This document shows, piece after piece, positions 12,051 through 22,852 of a stretch of 64,000 nt of DNA; within the stretch, counting starts at the first letter, position 1, and the number at the start of each line of letters is the position of its first letter. Both the position numbers and the translations under genes were made by a program. Below the pieces are notes generated by a model. That model did not search any database. It was not told the origin of the DNA and was given only the letters and a program-made list of their open reading frames with translations. The DNA comes from Hirundichthys speculiger (Eukaryota > Chordata > Actinopteri > Beloniformes > Exocoetidae). The stretch is taken from positions 310,001-374,000 of the forward strand of contig JAGFBZ010002028.1 of the NCBI GenBank assembly GCA_018398805.1, written 5' to 3'.

Positions 12051-13602
12051 CTACAGCAACAGACAGACGAACAGAGCAGGACACCATCTTGAAGCTAATG
12101 AACCTTAAAGAACCCTCCTATAAACCACTGAGAGCCCCTCATCGGCCCCAGGACTGGCCATAATGAGCCCGCTTAGTTCCCTTATAATCCACCGTCACCC
12201 CCGCCAGAACCTTGATTATGCCTTTAAGAACGCAAGCAGATTTCCTTCCTCAAATTTAGGGGACGCACTAAATGTACAGGGCTGTAAGTCTGTCCACATC
12301 AGCATTCGCCTCTTTTCCACTTTGCTACCACCAGCGAAAAACCAAACATTTATCAGTTGTTTTGGAGTCTGGAGTGATAAGTCAGGCAGGAAAGCTAAAT
12401 GCTAACAAGATGAAAGCGGGCACTATCGCTACGCATCATGGTGGAGCGTCGTACTTTGGTTGATAAATCGATATCCTTGCAAAAATCATCTCGTGAAATG
12501 AATCTAATGCCCCTCCCATTTCCGGACATTTTCACCGGTACATAATGTACCGAAGGTACCGCACACCATTTTGAGTGTCTCTTATTGATACCACGCTGGT
12601 TCACACTGGATGTATGTCCGTCCAATGTCATCTAGAATCGAATTTCTTCTGCGTCTGTTGGTACTACCCCTTGAAAATCAAAGTTGAACGCAAGGGACCA
12701 AGACTTATTCTTTGTATCGAGGAGGAAAAGAATTAAGATGGTTGATCAGGCTATGACCTGACACGACCCTCCCATTAATCTGGCCTTGGGACCGGTACCG
12801 TGAGCACACTGGCTTGTGGCCAAAATAGTGAATGAAGACAATGTGGAGTTCAGTGGCTTCCCAAGGACACTTGGGAACATAACACTGCAGGAGTTTTGGT
12901 CACTTTGGTCATAAAGTGTGACGGCCTTAAAGGTGTGTGGAGTCAGGAAATGTGTTCATCATGACTGATAAAGCGATAAAGTACCCAATAATTAGTTGTC
13001 ACTGCGCTAAAGATCCATTTATAACAGGGACAGGTTAAATTTCTGCAGGACTCAAAAAACAACCACAACCGGGGAATTCGACAAATGTGATTCCTGGCTA
13101 ATCTTAGTTTAAGTGAGAGAATAGAGCCTGGACCGTACATAGGAGCAGTAAATTTTTCTTTTTTAATAATTTTTTTAAACCTTTAACACAAAAAAAGCTC
13201 TGACAAAGGAAAGGATCATTCATTCATTCATCCATTGGTTGTATTTTGCATCCTTGGCTTTTGAAGGCTTTTTCCCCGATAATTAATAACCACATGCCTG
13301 TGTTGATTCGCTACATCTGCTGAGTGTTTGTGATGCTGGAGCTGTTTATTTTCACGCACAGGAGGTAAAATTCAGATTGCAGCATTTTTCGTGCGGTCTG
13401 TTGAAGTCTCTTTCAAACATAACGGATCATTTGATCTCTAAACACCTGATAATGAAGTGGCTTCCCAGAGTTTCTCCATCCATGTTAATTCAATGAGTGC
13501 AAGATGCATAACTCAAATTCTTACAGCACCTGTGAAGCTGAAAAGTTCAGATGATAATTAATTCTGTGACAGCTGAGGGGGAAAAAAAGAGTTTATACTT
13601 AC
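12051..13602 (-). other. nid2: nid2 intron 1 (1.55 kb)
   Basis: Intron between coding exons 1 and 2, with donor GTAAGTATAA and acceptor CTGTAG on the minus strand. I see no gene, RNA or recognisable transposon in it, only short A/T runs near 13150-13190. Confidence 0.8.
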
Positions 13603-13809
13603 ATAAAGCTGGGAGAAGCGGGTGTTATAAAAGTAAAGGGATTTAGGAAGGAACAGGACTTTGGAGGTCTCGTCGTCGCCCTCTGCCAGAACTGAATCCC
13701 CGTTTAAAGCACCGTAAGGGAACAGATCAGTCCTGTGGATGGCACTGGCCACAGGCGCGCTGCAGCTCCAGCACAGCAGACCCACGGCCAGCATTAACCC
13801 GCTCTCCAT
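13603..13809 (-). CDS. nid2: Nidogen-2, coding exon 1 (signal peptide and mature N-terminus)
   Basis: First coding exon, 69 codons, ATG at 13809-13807 (minus). Residues 1-23 form a signal peptide: a short polar start, the hydrophobic core LMLAVGLLCW, and a VASA cleavage site before IHRTDLFPYG. The LFPYG....D..L..GDD.TS pattern is the conserved nidogen N-terminus. Nidogens are secreted basement-membrane glycoproteins that link laminin and collagen IV networks; the N-terminal domain seen here is the NIDO module. The five exons in the window add to 250 residues, while the full protein in this family is over 1,200 residues. The gene is head to head with ptger2, as in the human NID2-PTGDR-PTGER2 cluster. 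Teleosts may have two copies (a/b), and the window cannot tell which this is. Confidence 0.94.
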
Positions 13810-14000
13810 CGTGGCTGATCGCGGAGCTCCACGCGCTGAGACGGAGGAGCGGGGACAGAGGTTCAGCTGGAGTCAGAAGAGGAGCAGGAAAGGAGGAGAA
13901 GCCGCCGGTCCTCTCCAGCGAGCCCCTGATACTCTGAGGAGGGGAACGGGAAGGGAGGGAGGGAGGAGTCAGGGCGCGCTCTGATTGGCCAAAGGCGGGA
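13810..14000 (-). promoter_or_regulatory. nid2: nid2 5' UTR and GC-rich promoter
   Basis: This 190-bp stretch upstream of the nid2 ATG is markedly richer in G/C and CpG than its surroundings and contains an inverted CCAAT box (ATTGG at 13984-13988) about 175 bp from the ATG. There is no TATA box. The transcription start is probably between about 13830 and 13950; this is inferred, not seen. Confidence 0.6.
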
Positions 14001-14430
14001 TGAGTGACACGAGCTCACATCTGGCTCATATTAAAGAAAAAACAAATAGGGCTTTTTTTTTTTTTTTTTTTAATCCGGATGTAACTAAATCTGTGTCTCA
14101 TGGCTGACAAATACCTGTGGCCGTGAAACTTTATTTCACAAACACACAACTTAAAGAGAGTATTTATTTACATTAAAGATTGAATGGAGAAAATTAAAGA
14201 ACACTTCGTTAATTTTTTTTCTAAAATACTATTCTGTTACACTTTCATTCTGTCTTTTCCTTTTAGAATATTAAAAGTAATGATTGGGGGGAAAGCGTCC
14301 TCTCCTTGAAACCAGAGTCGAACATGTCGGCCCTTGTGCGCCATCTAGTGTCTGCGGCGGCAAACTGCAACATGCAATAATAAACCAATCACGGAAACTT
14401 GCTTTATTTCCTCCGCTCAGAGACTCCGCA
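14001..14430. other. Intergenic, nothing recognised
   Basis: AT-rich sequence upstream of nid2 with a run of about 19 T near 14052. No gene, RNA or classifiable element seen. Confidence 0.6.
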
Positions 14431-15203
14431 ACGGGGTAGGCATACTAGGAATTGCCTAGGGCCCCGAGCTGGAAGGGGCCCCAGGACACCGCTGATATTG
14501 GTTCTTTTGTCAATGACAAAATGATTGAACTGCTTTAGACACTGCAACGACGATACGTTGGAAACCCCCCACATAGGGTCCCCACTAGCTGTCACCGCCT
14601 AGTGTGTTAAGGAACCCCCAAGACACGGCTAATGTCGATTCATATCAATGACACAACCTGAAACCTCCATAGACACTGCAGCGACATGTTTGGAACCCCC
14701 CTAATGGGGCCCCGACTGCCCGCGGCTGGCTTCAGTACTTCAAACTCAAAATGAAGCGAGCGTATCTATTAGCATACGCTAAAAGAAAAAAAGAAAAAGC
14801 AAGAAGATGAAGAAAATGGGAAAGTGCTTAATTCAAAGGTGTATAATCTGACATTATTAAAAAAAAGTTATGATGCCACTTTGTCCCAGTCTAGTCTCAC
14901 GAAGCACAACTGCTCATAACATGTTTACTGCGCTTTAGCCTAGCTTATTTAAACAGTAATTAACAGTAAGCTAACCAGTAGCTAATTTGTATTTGGAAGA
15001 GGGCGATATCATATGTCTTCTTGAATTTTCTGCATGTCATGTGATTGTTTTTTTTTTCTTGATTGTGTTTTTGTTAACCTTTGCACGTTTCAGTTGTGTT
15101 TGTTCTGTTACCTTGTATTTTAAGTGTTCTTTCATTATTGTGCACTTCTGTTATTTAAAATAAAAGATTTCTGGATTGAATGATCTTCTTGGTGTTTTTT
15201 GTA
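14431..15203. mobile_element. hAT-like non-autonomous element, left part (copy 1), split by an insertion
   Basis: The part from 14749 (GCGAGCGTATCTATTAGC) to 15195 (ATCTTCTTGGTGTTTT) is the same sequence as 25612-26036, with scattered substitutions. In the other copy this block is followed by GGCCGGTAGGGCCC and a CAGGGGCG hAT terminus (reverse complement). Here it is interrupted at 15203 and resumes at 17541 (GGACCGGTAGGG). The left end carries the GCCTAGGGCCCC motif also present near the other copy's terminus. No transposase ORF remains. Confidence 0.65.
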
Positions 15204-15259
15204 TGGATCCCCGTTTGGGTCATAATTCAATGAATAAATTAGTCTTTTATTATGAAATA

Positions 15260-15400
15260 CAGGCATTTATCATTATGAAATATGTATCCATTATTATGAA
15301 ATGTTTCCCATTATTATGAAATATGTGTATTATTATGAAATATTTCCCATTATTATGAAAACATGTAATTATTATGAAATATATTTTTATTATTTAATCT
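15260..15400. repeat. Subterminal TTATTATGAAAT repeats
   Basis: About seven spaced copies of the unit ATTATTATGAAAT within the left inverted repeat of the TA-flanked element; fewer copies occur on the right side. Such subterminal arrays are often transposase binding sites, but here that is only inferred. Confidence 0.7.
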
Positions 15401-15781
15401 TAGTTTAATGTTTATTTCAGAATGGCTTTTTTATTTAAGAATGAGTTTTTACATAATTGCTTCCTTTTTCATAAGAATGAGCTTTTACATAATAATGACA
15501 TTTTGCCACTGGGCAGGACCGGTGGTTGTCCTGCACGCTCATTGGCTGATCCTTCACGCATCAAGCCTGTTGGCTACCTCTCGGAGTAAGGGTGAATTCC
15601 AATTCCTCCCTTAACCCTCAATCTAAACCCTCAGTCTCAAAAATGCACGCTACCGCTACGGGCAAGTGCTGTCCCAATTCTTAGAAAGTCAAGTTTAGGG
15701 ACAAGTTTGAGGGCTGTATCGCCCTTAAAATTGAGATTTTCCGACACCACCCTTGGAAGTAAGGGCTATCCAGAAGGCACT

Positions 15782-16510
15782 GGCTGCGGTTACATGATGT
15801 TTTTTAATTCCGAATTAAACTATTTTCCTTCGAGTTTACATGGAAATAGTAATTCCGAATTGAGGTTTACATGGAAAACACGTTTGTTCGGCTTTATCCA
15901 ATTCCACTTTAGGTCTAGGGGTTGGGAAGGGTTCTGATTCAATAGAGGGGCGGACGTCTTTACATCTCCCGGAAGAAAACAAATTTAGTAACAACTCAGT
16001 TAGCAACAACATTCCACTTATTTTTGACCTGGGTGGCGTCTCTATCTGCGAAACCTCCTTCATTTAACCTGCCTGCTACAACTTTGAAAAGCTCACAATT
16101 TTTATGTTTCCTGCCATCTGTTCTTTTAATTATTTCCAGTTCCTCCAAGCTATTTATTAAATAAATCATCTCTGCTCTTGAACACTGTTTACTGCGTGCT
16201 GCGATCTTGAAACTTTGTTTTGAAAACAAGCCCAGCGCGGAATATAAGCATCATCACGACAGACGGGCAAGAGAACGAGCATGCGCAGAAAGACGGGAAT
16301 TAATTTAAAGAGGAATGAGTGTATACATGACCGCGGAATTATTTAATTCGGAATTAAAATGGGAATAAACCAGCCACTTACTTCGGAATTAAGTTTAATT
16401 CGGAATTGACATTTTCATATGGAATTAGGTGTTTTTATGGGTAACTTTTATTCGGATTAAACTTTAATTCTGAATTAAAGATGAATTAAACTTCCCATGT
16501 AAACGCACTG
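15782..16510. mobile_element. Harbinger-like element nested third deep
   Basis: Begins GGCTGCGGTTACATGATG and ends CCCATGTAAACGCACTG, with many internal AATTCCGAATTAA blocks. The same family occurs twice more at 22853-23868. It carries the remnant Myb/SANT-like gene at 15996-16229. PIF/Harbinger elements encode a nuclease plus a Myb-like protein, and only the second is represented here. Confidence 0.7.
15996..16229 (-). pseudogene. Harbinger Myb/SANT-like DNA-binding protein, 5' fragment
   Basis: An open stretch of about 77 codons on the minus strand includes RAEMIYLINSLEELEIIKR and, later, GGFADRDATQVKNKWNV. The W-spaced helix pattern ending in (K)xKW resembles the Myb/SANT-like domain carried by Harbinger transposons, whose product recruits the transposase to DNA and the nucleus. 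It ends soon after the domain, so it is a fragment. Confidence 0.55.
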
Positions 16511-16516
16511 ACTGGG

Positions 16517-16640
16517 TAATTTAAGATAAGATAAGATAAGATAAGATATTCCTTTATTTGTCCCACAATGGGGAAATTTACTTTAGCCAAGACATCTTCG
16601 AAAAGGATGGTGACAAAAAAAGCTAGCTACAAACGTTAGT
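16517..16640 (-). mobile_element. Rex1-like LINE 3' end
   Basis: Four to five copies of AAGAT followed by TTTATTTGTCCCACAATGGGG. In reverse orientation this is the typical 3' end of teleost Rex1/Babar non-LTR elements, ending in a TATCT-type microsatellite tail. Only the 3' tip is present. Confidence 0.65.
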
Positions 16641-16780
16641 ATCTTCGTAAATCTTAAAGATATAAATGTTACGAGACCATCTTATTGTCTTTGTTTGAGA
16701 CTTTTTTCATGGCTTAACATCGTTGTTGCGTAACATTTATCTTTTTACTTTATGATGTTTGCTGCCGGACCGGACTGACC

Positions 16781-16836
16781 CGGTCGGCGGCGGCCGGCGA
16801 TCCCGGTCGGCGGCGGCCGGCGGTCCCGGTCGGCTC
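16781..16836. repeat. GC-rich minisatellite
   Basis: Two and a half copies of a roughly 24-bp unit containing CGGTCGGCGGCGGCCGGCG, in otherwise AT-rich nested transposon sequence. Confidence 0.8.
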
Positions 16837-17540
16837 CCGACTTCTATACCTTGTTGTGTACGGAGGACTGAATAATGTATCCTCTATTGTGTTATTTGCT
16901 AATATTATTTGGAGAATATAAAGCGCTCTTTTCAATGTTATCCCAGTGTCACTTCAGGAAATACAGAGACAACACGGCTCTGATACATTTCAGTCTGAAT
17001 GCGTAACTGCACTCGAGGGGTGTCCCATTTCTAAGTCACAAGATAACCCTTACACTTACTTTCAAGGGTTTAGATTGAGGGCCAAAAATTAAGGGGTTAA
17101 GGTCAAGGGTTGAGATTGAGGGTTAAGAGAGGAATTGGAATTCACCCTAAATCAGAAAAGGATCTTTCTCCTGATGCCATGCCGTCAAAATCAAGTTTTC
17201 CCTACATTTCACGCTACGTTTCTTAGTCGATGTCAACTTTTAACCGTAAACTGAGGTGCATTCTGCCACCTACTGGCCTGGAGTATATACATTGCACCTC
17301 TCGCCTACTATAGATATTCACTGTTCTGTTGCTTATGCCTGAATGAAAGAGCAGCCAATCACACAAATGGCTCCGCCCTCTCTGCTGTGATTGACACACA
17401 AATCATTCTTATGAAAAACAAAGCCATTATTATGTAAAAGCTCATTCTTATGAAAAACGAAACCATTATCATAATAATGGCAAATATTTCATAATAATAG
17501 ACTAATTTATTCATTGAATTATGACCCAAATGGGGCTCCA

Positions 17541-17562
17541 TATTTTTGGACCGGTAGGGTTT
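17541..17562. mobile_element. hAT-like element copy 1, right remnant after the insertion
   Basis: TTTTTGGACCGGTAGGG continues the hAT sequence broken at 15203: the intact copy at 26028-26050 reads TTTTGGGGCCGGTAGGG. This places the whole 15204-17540 block as an insertion into the hAT element. Confidence 0.65.
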
Positions 17563-18121
17563 GTTTGTTTGTTTGTTTGTCTGTGTTCAAGATAACTCAA
17601 AAAGTTATGGATGAATTTTGATGAAATTTTCAGGAGTTGTTAGAAATGTGAAAAGGAAGAACTGAATTCATTTTGGGTGTGATCCAAAAGAAATTCTAGA
17701 TCACTTTCAAATTTTTGATAACATTGTGTTAAATGGGGCCAAAAATTTTGTTTCTCAATTTCTCCGTTAATTATTGCCCAAAACTCATGAAATTTGACTC
17801 AAGGATTGACGATGGGAACCTCTATCAAATGTCAAAGGCTGATCCGGATCTGATCCAGAAGGCGGATTTTATCGCAATCTCTACAAAAATATTGTGGTTG
17901 TTTAATTTCAATATATTGAGTTTGGAAACAAATATTGCATGAAATCTTCATAGCATTATTATTTATTTTTTGTGTGCATCACAAAATAAAGGAAGATATG
18001 GTACTTTTTTAGCGGTCCCCTATTGTCAGTGCTATATGTACGACTAATATTTATGGTGTAAATTGCTATATGGAGGAATTGTTGTGCTTGATGGAGGTCT
18101 GCGCTCTCCGAGTGCTTTTCT
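17563..18121 (+). mobile_element. Dispersed repeat with a possible Helitron-like 3' terminus
   Basis: Begins with a TTTG tetranucleotide run, then AACTCAAAAAGTTATGGATG, and ends GAGTGCTTTTCTAG. Before that end lies a short potential hairpin (GGAG...CTCC around 18093-18109), so the hairpin-then-CTAG arrangement resembles a Helitron 3' end. I recall the terminal GCGCTCTCCGAGTGC motif as widespread in fish repeats but cannot name the family. Confidence 0.35.
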
Positions 18122-18439
18122 AGATTTTTATTTTTTATTTATTTATTTTTAAAAACTTGTCAAATTGGTATACAGAGAGGTTAATGGTTGAATTCATGAC
18201 TGCATTACTCTGCCAATATTGAAAAATTTCCTGAAATCTTTTTATTTGATTGGATAAAACTTTGCTTATCTAAGTCTTGCTTTCTGCCTTAAAAAGAATC
18301 CATACAAGTTCAGTCTTTTTTTTCTTTTCATAAACTTTACATTTAAGTAGCACAGAGAAACCTTTGATAAGCTTTTGGTCTCTTCTTTGGTCACCTTTTC
18401 ATTTTTTCTCTCATCATAACTTTCTTCAGCATCTTAGTT

Positions 18440-19235
18440 ACAGCTGAAACCAGAAATGTACATACACTGTATTAAAAGACAGACAACCTTTTTCTTTTCT
18501 TTTCTTTTTTTCCACGCTGTCTGACATGAAATCACACTTAACGTTTCCTGTTTTAGGTCAGTTAGGAATACCAAATGTTTTTCCTATTTGCTAAATGCCA
18601 GAATAATGAGAGAATTTTTTCGGGAATTTTTTTTTAATGACTTGTTCTAAGTCAGAAGTTCATAACCACTAAGATGACTATGCCTTTAAACCATCTGGGA
18701 AAACCCAGATGATGATGATGTCATGGCTATGGTAGGGCCTGGAGGGACTGGTATACTTCACAAAATAGATGGCATCATGAACAAGAAATCTTAGAAATAT
18801 ACGAACAAATATATGTAATAATATCTATAATGTTTTCCTCTGGCCTCTACTGAGCTCTGTCTGCTCACCACCCCACCCAACCAGTAGCTGGAGCTGAACG
18901 TTTTTTTAAATCTTGCCCCTCCAGGTCTCTTGGCAGCTGTTTCTCACTACGAGCAGCTCATTACTTTGCTAAACCTTTGCATTGTGCTTTCTGAAGCCGT
19001 TCTCTGTTTGTAAAACCCTGTAAGCGACAGGCTTTTCTGATTATGTTGTTTTTCCTGGGGTTTGTGAAGTGGATTTGTGGGCAGAGGCGGCCTACAAACC
19101 CGACTCGGTTCCACCGGTTCTGTCAGGAGGAACGGACCGCAATTCGAGAAAACTACTGTGGGAAGTTTGTGGAAGGAAGCCCACAAATGTTTGACCCCAG
19201 TCAGACAGTTTAAAGGAAATGCTCCCACAATGAAG
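18440..19235 (+). mobile_element. Tc1-like DNA transposon, internally deleted
   Basis: The left part (18441-18790) follows the familiar Tc1-like plan of fish: GAAACCAGAAATGTACATAC, TTCCTGTTTTAGGTCAGTTA, then AATGCCAGAATAATGAGAG, a second inner repeat near 18653 and a remnant reaching ATAGATGGCATCATGAACAA. The right part (about 19080-19232) reads in frame as the end of a Tc1 transposase (YKPDSVPPVLSG...) and continues TACTGTGGGAAGTTTGTGGA, then GTTTAAAGGAAATGCT. Most of the transposase, including the DDE core, is missing and replaced by unrelated sequence at about 18830-19060. The outer right inverted repeat was not seen. Confidence 0.7.
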
Positions 19236-21889
19236 TGCACTTCTGGACTTCAAAGATGTATTACAAGACATGGCAGACGTCCCCACTCATGAGCACAGTG
19301 GCTCCTCTGTCAGCGCAGCAGAGCTGTGTGCCCCCGTGTGGACAGAAGCGGTACTGCTTCCTTTCATGTCTAAAATCAATCCTGCTATCCGTGATCAGCT
19401 CAACCAGGAAGACATCAGTGGCTCCACTTTAACCTAGAAAGGTTTTGATCATATTTCCACAAATGCAAATGAAAGTTCCTGTTTACACTTTTAAAAGTAA
19501 GATGATCTGCCTGACATTTAAATCTCCAGTCATAACAGTTTTACATCCACCACTGAGAGAACAGTTTATCTGTTTACACTTCAATATTCAGCTGGAGATT
19601 CACATTGAATGTAAATTTTAGATGGTTTTGAATTTGTAGTTGTGTTTCCGTTTAGGATTTAGACCACAAATCAGCTCCCTGTCAGACAAAATATCCAGTT
19701 GTCCTGTTCTGTGGATTTGATTTGAATGTTAATACCTCCTGTTTTCACGGTCAGTAAATCACACCTGTTTGAAACAAGCAGCTGGCTACAGTCCTTGCTT
19801 TCCAGCTTTACATGTTTGTATTTAATTAGTTGGACAGTTCACAGCACCTTATTTGCATGATGATATGCAGGATGATAAATCTTCAGGTAGAATACAGCAG
19901 CATGTTCTTGACTGGTCACGTCAGGCAGCAGAACTCATTTCATTTTTTAAAACCGGCAGGTCAGAGCAGTAAATCAAACTGCTTTTTAATCCAATTATGA
20001 AATGTCTACGGTGGCATGAGAAAATAATATTTTATGCAACTTGGAATTGCAGTGAAGGAAGCTACTGATACTGTTTTTTGCACACTCAGTGGATTTAGAT
20101 CTTTATAATTTAATTTTTGCTTCATATTCCAAGCACAACTGCCAGCATGCACATTATTTTTTGTGTTTTAAAAGACTGTCAGCCTGTCCTGCAGTCTTCA
20201 GATCTGGATGCTGGGTTACTGTTTTCACTAAAAACTTTATATGTTTGTGTTTACCTTCAGCAGATGAGTGACATATTCTGAAGATAAAAAGGTCATTACA
20301 GGGTAAATGCGTCAGAGCAGCAGGGCGGCAGATACTTGCACTTACAAAAAGATACCAGCAGGTGGAGGCAGAGACGAGGCAGAGATAAAACACCCTTTAA
20401 CATGATAGTAATGTGCTGCAGAAAGTGTTTCATCTAGTAAATGTTTGAAACACTAGTCAAAGTAGAAACTTATGGAGCTGCGGTCTAATATGCCACACAA
20501 AAGCGCACATCTGGATAAGTGGACTCTCAGAATGTGAATATAAATATACGAGCTTAAATCCGAAAACATTGAAGCAGCATGAATATTAGATTTTCTTTGA
20601 CTTTTATTCCTTTACAGTATGATCCTAACTTTACGTCATTCGTTAATATATGTCAGATTTGGCATTTCAGGCCTGCAACACATTCCCAGAAAAATGTATG
20701 ATTTATTTTCCCCCCATCTTTCCTGCAAACGCACCTAAACGTGTGCAACAGCCGGAGGGAAAGATCAGTACTGCAAGCGGGCCATCTAGATTTATCAGGG
20801 GGGATTTCTAAATTACTTTCTTTGAGGACGCCCGATTTTAAAAGACTTTAATGAATTCTGCTTTTGTACCAGATCACCTGCTGCATCTCCAGTTGGAAAT
20901 AATTTTTCTCACCTTATTCACACTAAATCACTTCCTTTACCAACTTTGAATGTTAATTTACATCCATTTTTGCCTGAAATGAAAACTTGTATTGATATTA
21001 GCAAATTAAATTAAGGTGATGAAAAAACGACAAATATCTTTGACTATAACGCAAATGAATAACAGTCAAAGTAAATATAAGAATTGCAGCATCTTCTTTT
21101 AATAAACATTTTCCAAATCAGTCCAGCTCTCTCTGACTTCAGGTCATAAAGTACACAACAGGCTTTATTTTTGTTTGTTTCTAAAAATCATTTACAATTA
21201 CAATCATTCAATTACAATCACAAAACCTTACAGTTTTTGCAGACTTAAGTATTGTAAGTCTCTTATATTGTGTGATTACAGGAAGTCAGATACTCGGGCT
21301 TCAACTGAGAAACGAAAACCTATAAACTCATCAATGATTCAGACGTGGACCATTAGAAGACACACACAGGCTGATGCAGTGTGTGTGTGTATGTGTGTGT
21401 GAGAGAGTATTTAAAACAAACAGACACATACAGCACTTGTCAGCGCTTTCACTGATGCACAGGCCTCAACAAAAGACCTTTACCACCCCGACAGCCCCAA
21501 TCAATAACTAAACTAAAAAAAGAGTGCAGACACCGAGGATCTCCCTCTCATTATTTATCATCTGGATCAATACCAAACTATAACTTTTTCTTGGTACTGG
21601 ATTAGCTGAGCGGATGTTTCATACGGTTTCTCACTTCTATAAAGGACATTTACTATTAAAAGTCATGAATGTGTGTCATTTGTGACTGAATGACGACTAT
21701 ATTAACATACGTGCTCCTTTTCATGCTTATTGTCTATTTGTGGTTGGAAAGAAGAAATGGAACGAGCACCGAAACAAGAGAGATGAGTGGAGAGGAAATC
21801 AAAAGAGGAAAAGAGGTCCCCCTCGTACATCTGTCAACTTGTTTTCAAGTTCCTGCTGATCCAGATCATGTGGGTGTCGTCAAAGGACT
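19236..21889. other. Intergenic, no gene recognised
   Basis: AT-rich sequence with a (TG)n microsatellite near 21379-21400. Short ORFs here show no recognisable domain and no codon pattern. No RNA gene seen. Confidence 0.6.
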
Positions 21890-22115
21890 GGATCAGAAGA
21901 AAAAAAGGGCAAAGCAACAAGTGAAGGCATTGAATGGAAATGAATAAAAAATGGAATGAAGATGCAAAAGAGGGCAAGGAAAAAGAAAAGCAGGAAAATG
22001 AAAAGAGCTGGCAAGGGTAAAAAAAAGAGTGGGAGCGTCGTGATGAGGAAGAAAATAAGGAAATGAGAGGAAAAGGAAGGGAAAATGAAAGGATGAAAAG
22101 GGAGAAGAAACTGTC
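21890..22115. repeat. Polypurine tract of about 220 bp
   Basis: The plus strand is almost entirely A and G, built from irregular AAAAG, GAAAA and GGAAG units with only a few pyrimidines. Such tracts can form triplex (H-DNA) and delay replication. No coding potential. Confidence 0.7.
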
Positions 22116-22852
22116 GGCGTCCCACAGACTTGACCATCCAGGTTACTGACTGCAACCTGAAGAGCTGTGAGAAACAACAGTTACTATCTATGCAGAAAAC
22201 TCATCAGGAGAGAAGTTTTAGAAGACTTTAAGGAAATGAAATCTGGAAGCGGACAGAGACAAGACTCCTGGTTGCATTATGGTGATTCGTCACCATTAGG
22301 GATTCGTTAATGGCTCCGGGTAAAAGCTCTCTGGTGCGTCGTTTCAGGGCTTTCAGCATACATCAAGTCCAATTTTAGACGTCCCAGTTTGGCATTTATT
22401 CAGCTCACAAGATGCGTGAAATGGCTCAATCAGAAAAAAAAGCATTTCCTTATGGAAAATGAGGTTTTCTTTTAAATACGGCCAATTTTTTATTTACTTT
22501 CTCATGGCTATAGGAGAATGAAGACGGCACGCTGGACGCATGAAGTCACGCTGCTGGTTATGTCTCTGGTTCATAGGGGACAAATCAAAGAGGAAGACAA
22601 ACAATCAAATTCATCCCACTGGGAAATAAAGAGTCTCGAATCCATGACTTTGTGGGAGGAAAGCCAAGAGAACAACGTGCAGTCCTGTCACATGAGACAT
22701 ATATATGAACCTCATACGCATGTTTCATGCCGCAGCTGCAACACAAATATGACAGCGAACCCGCACTCGTACATGCAGACATGAGGGCTGTAACTCCCAA
22801 AGCATTTAAGAGATAAAATCATCTCTGTGGGATGTTTTTGAAGAGACATTGG
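22116..22852. other. Intergenic, nothing recognised
   Basis: No gene, RNA gene or classifiable element seen. Open frames at 22518-22800 on both strands lack any motif. Confidence 0.55.

Larger units (their letters stand above)
15590..17147. mobile_element. Second inverted-repeat DNA element nested in the TA-flanked element
   Basis: The left end reads AGGGTGAATTCCAATTCCTC then CCTTAACCCTCAATCT; the right end around 17080-17147 is the reverse complement of the same (GGAATTGGAATTCACCCT). I did not find a certain target duplication and do not assign a superfamily. It contains a Harbinger element, a Rex1-like LINE tail and a GC-rich minisatellite. Confidence 0.7.
15204..17540. mobile_element. TA-flanked inverted-repeat DNA element (mariner/Tc1-type target), host of further insertions
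   Basis: The left end begins TGGATCCCCGTTTGGGTCAT and the right end is its inverse (TGGAGCCCCATTTGGGTCAT when reversed), with TA on both sides (15202-15203 and 17541-17542). The inverted repeats extend inward over about 300 bp and include repeated TTATTATGAAAT units and the TTTACATAATAATG and TTCATAAGAATGAG motifs on both sides. The TA duplication suggests a Tc1/mariner-type MITE. Mirrored small ORFs at 15408-15614 and 17359-17541 merely reflect the repeats. It is filled by the element at about 15590-17147. Confidence 0.75.

Noticed and set aside
2419..13809. Nidogen exons could be nid1
   Set aside because: Exon 5 ([24 protein letters not shown]) is nidogen-2-like; nidogen-1 is clearly different in this stretch.
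15408..15614. Frame with repeated FYIIM/FFIRMS segments, mirrored at 17359-17541
   Set aside because: Exact by-product of the inverted repeats of the TA-flanked element.
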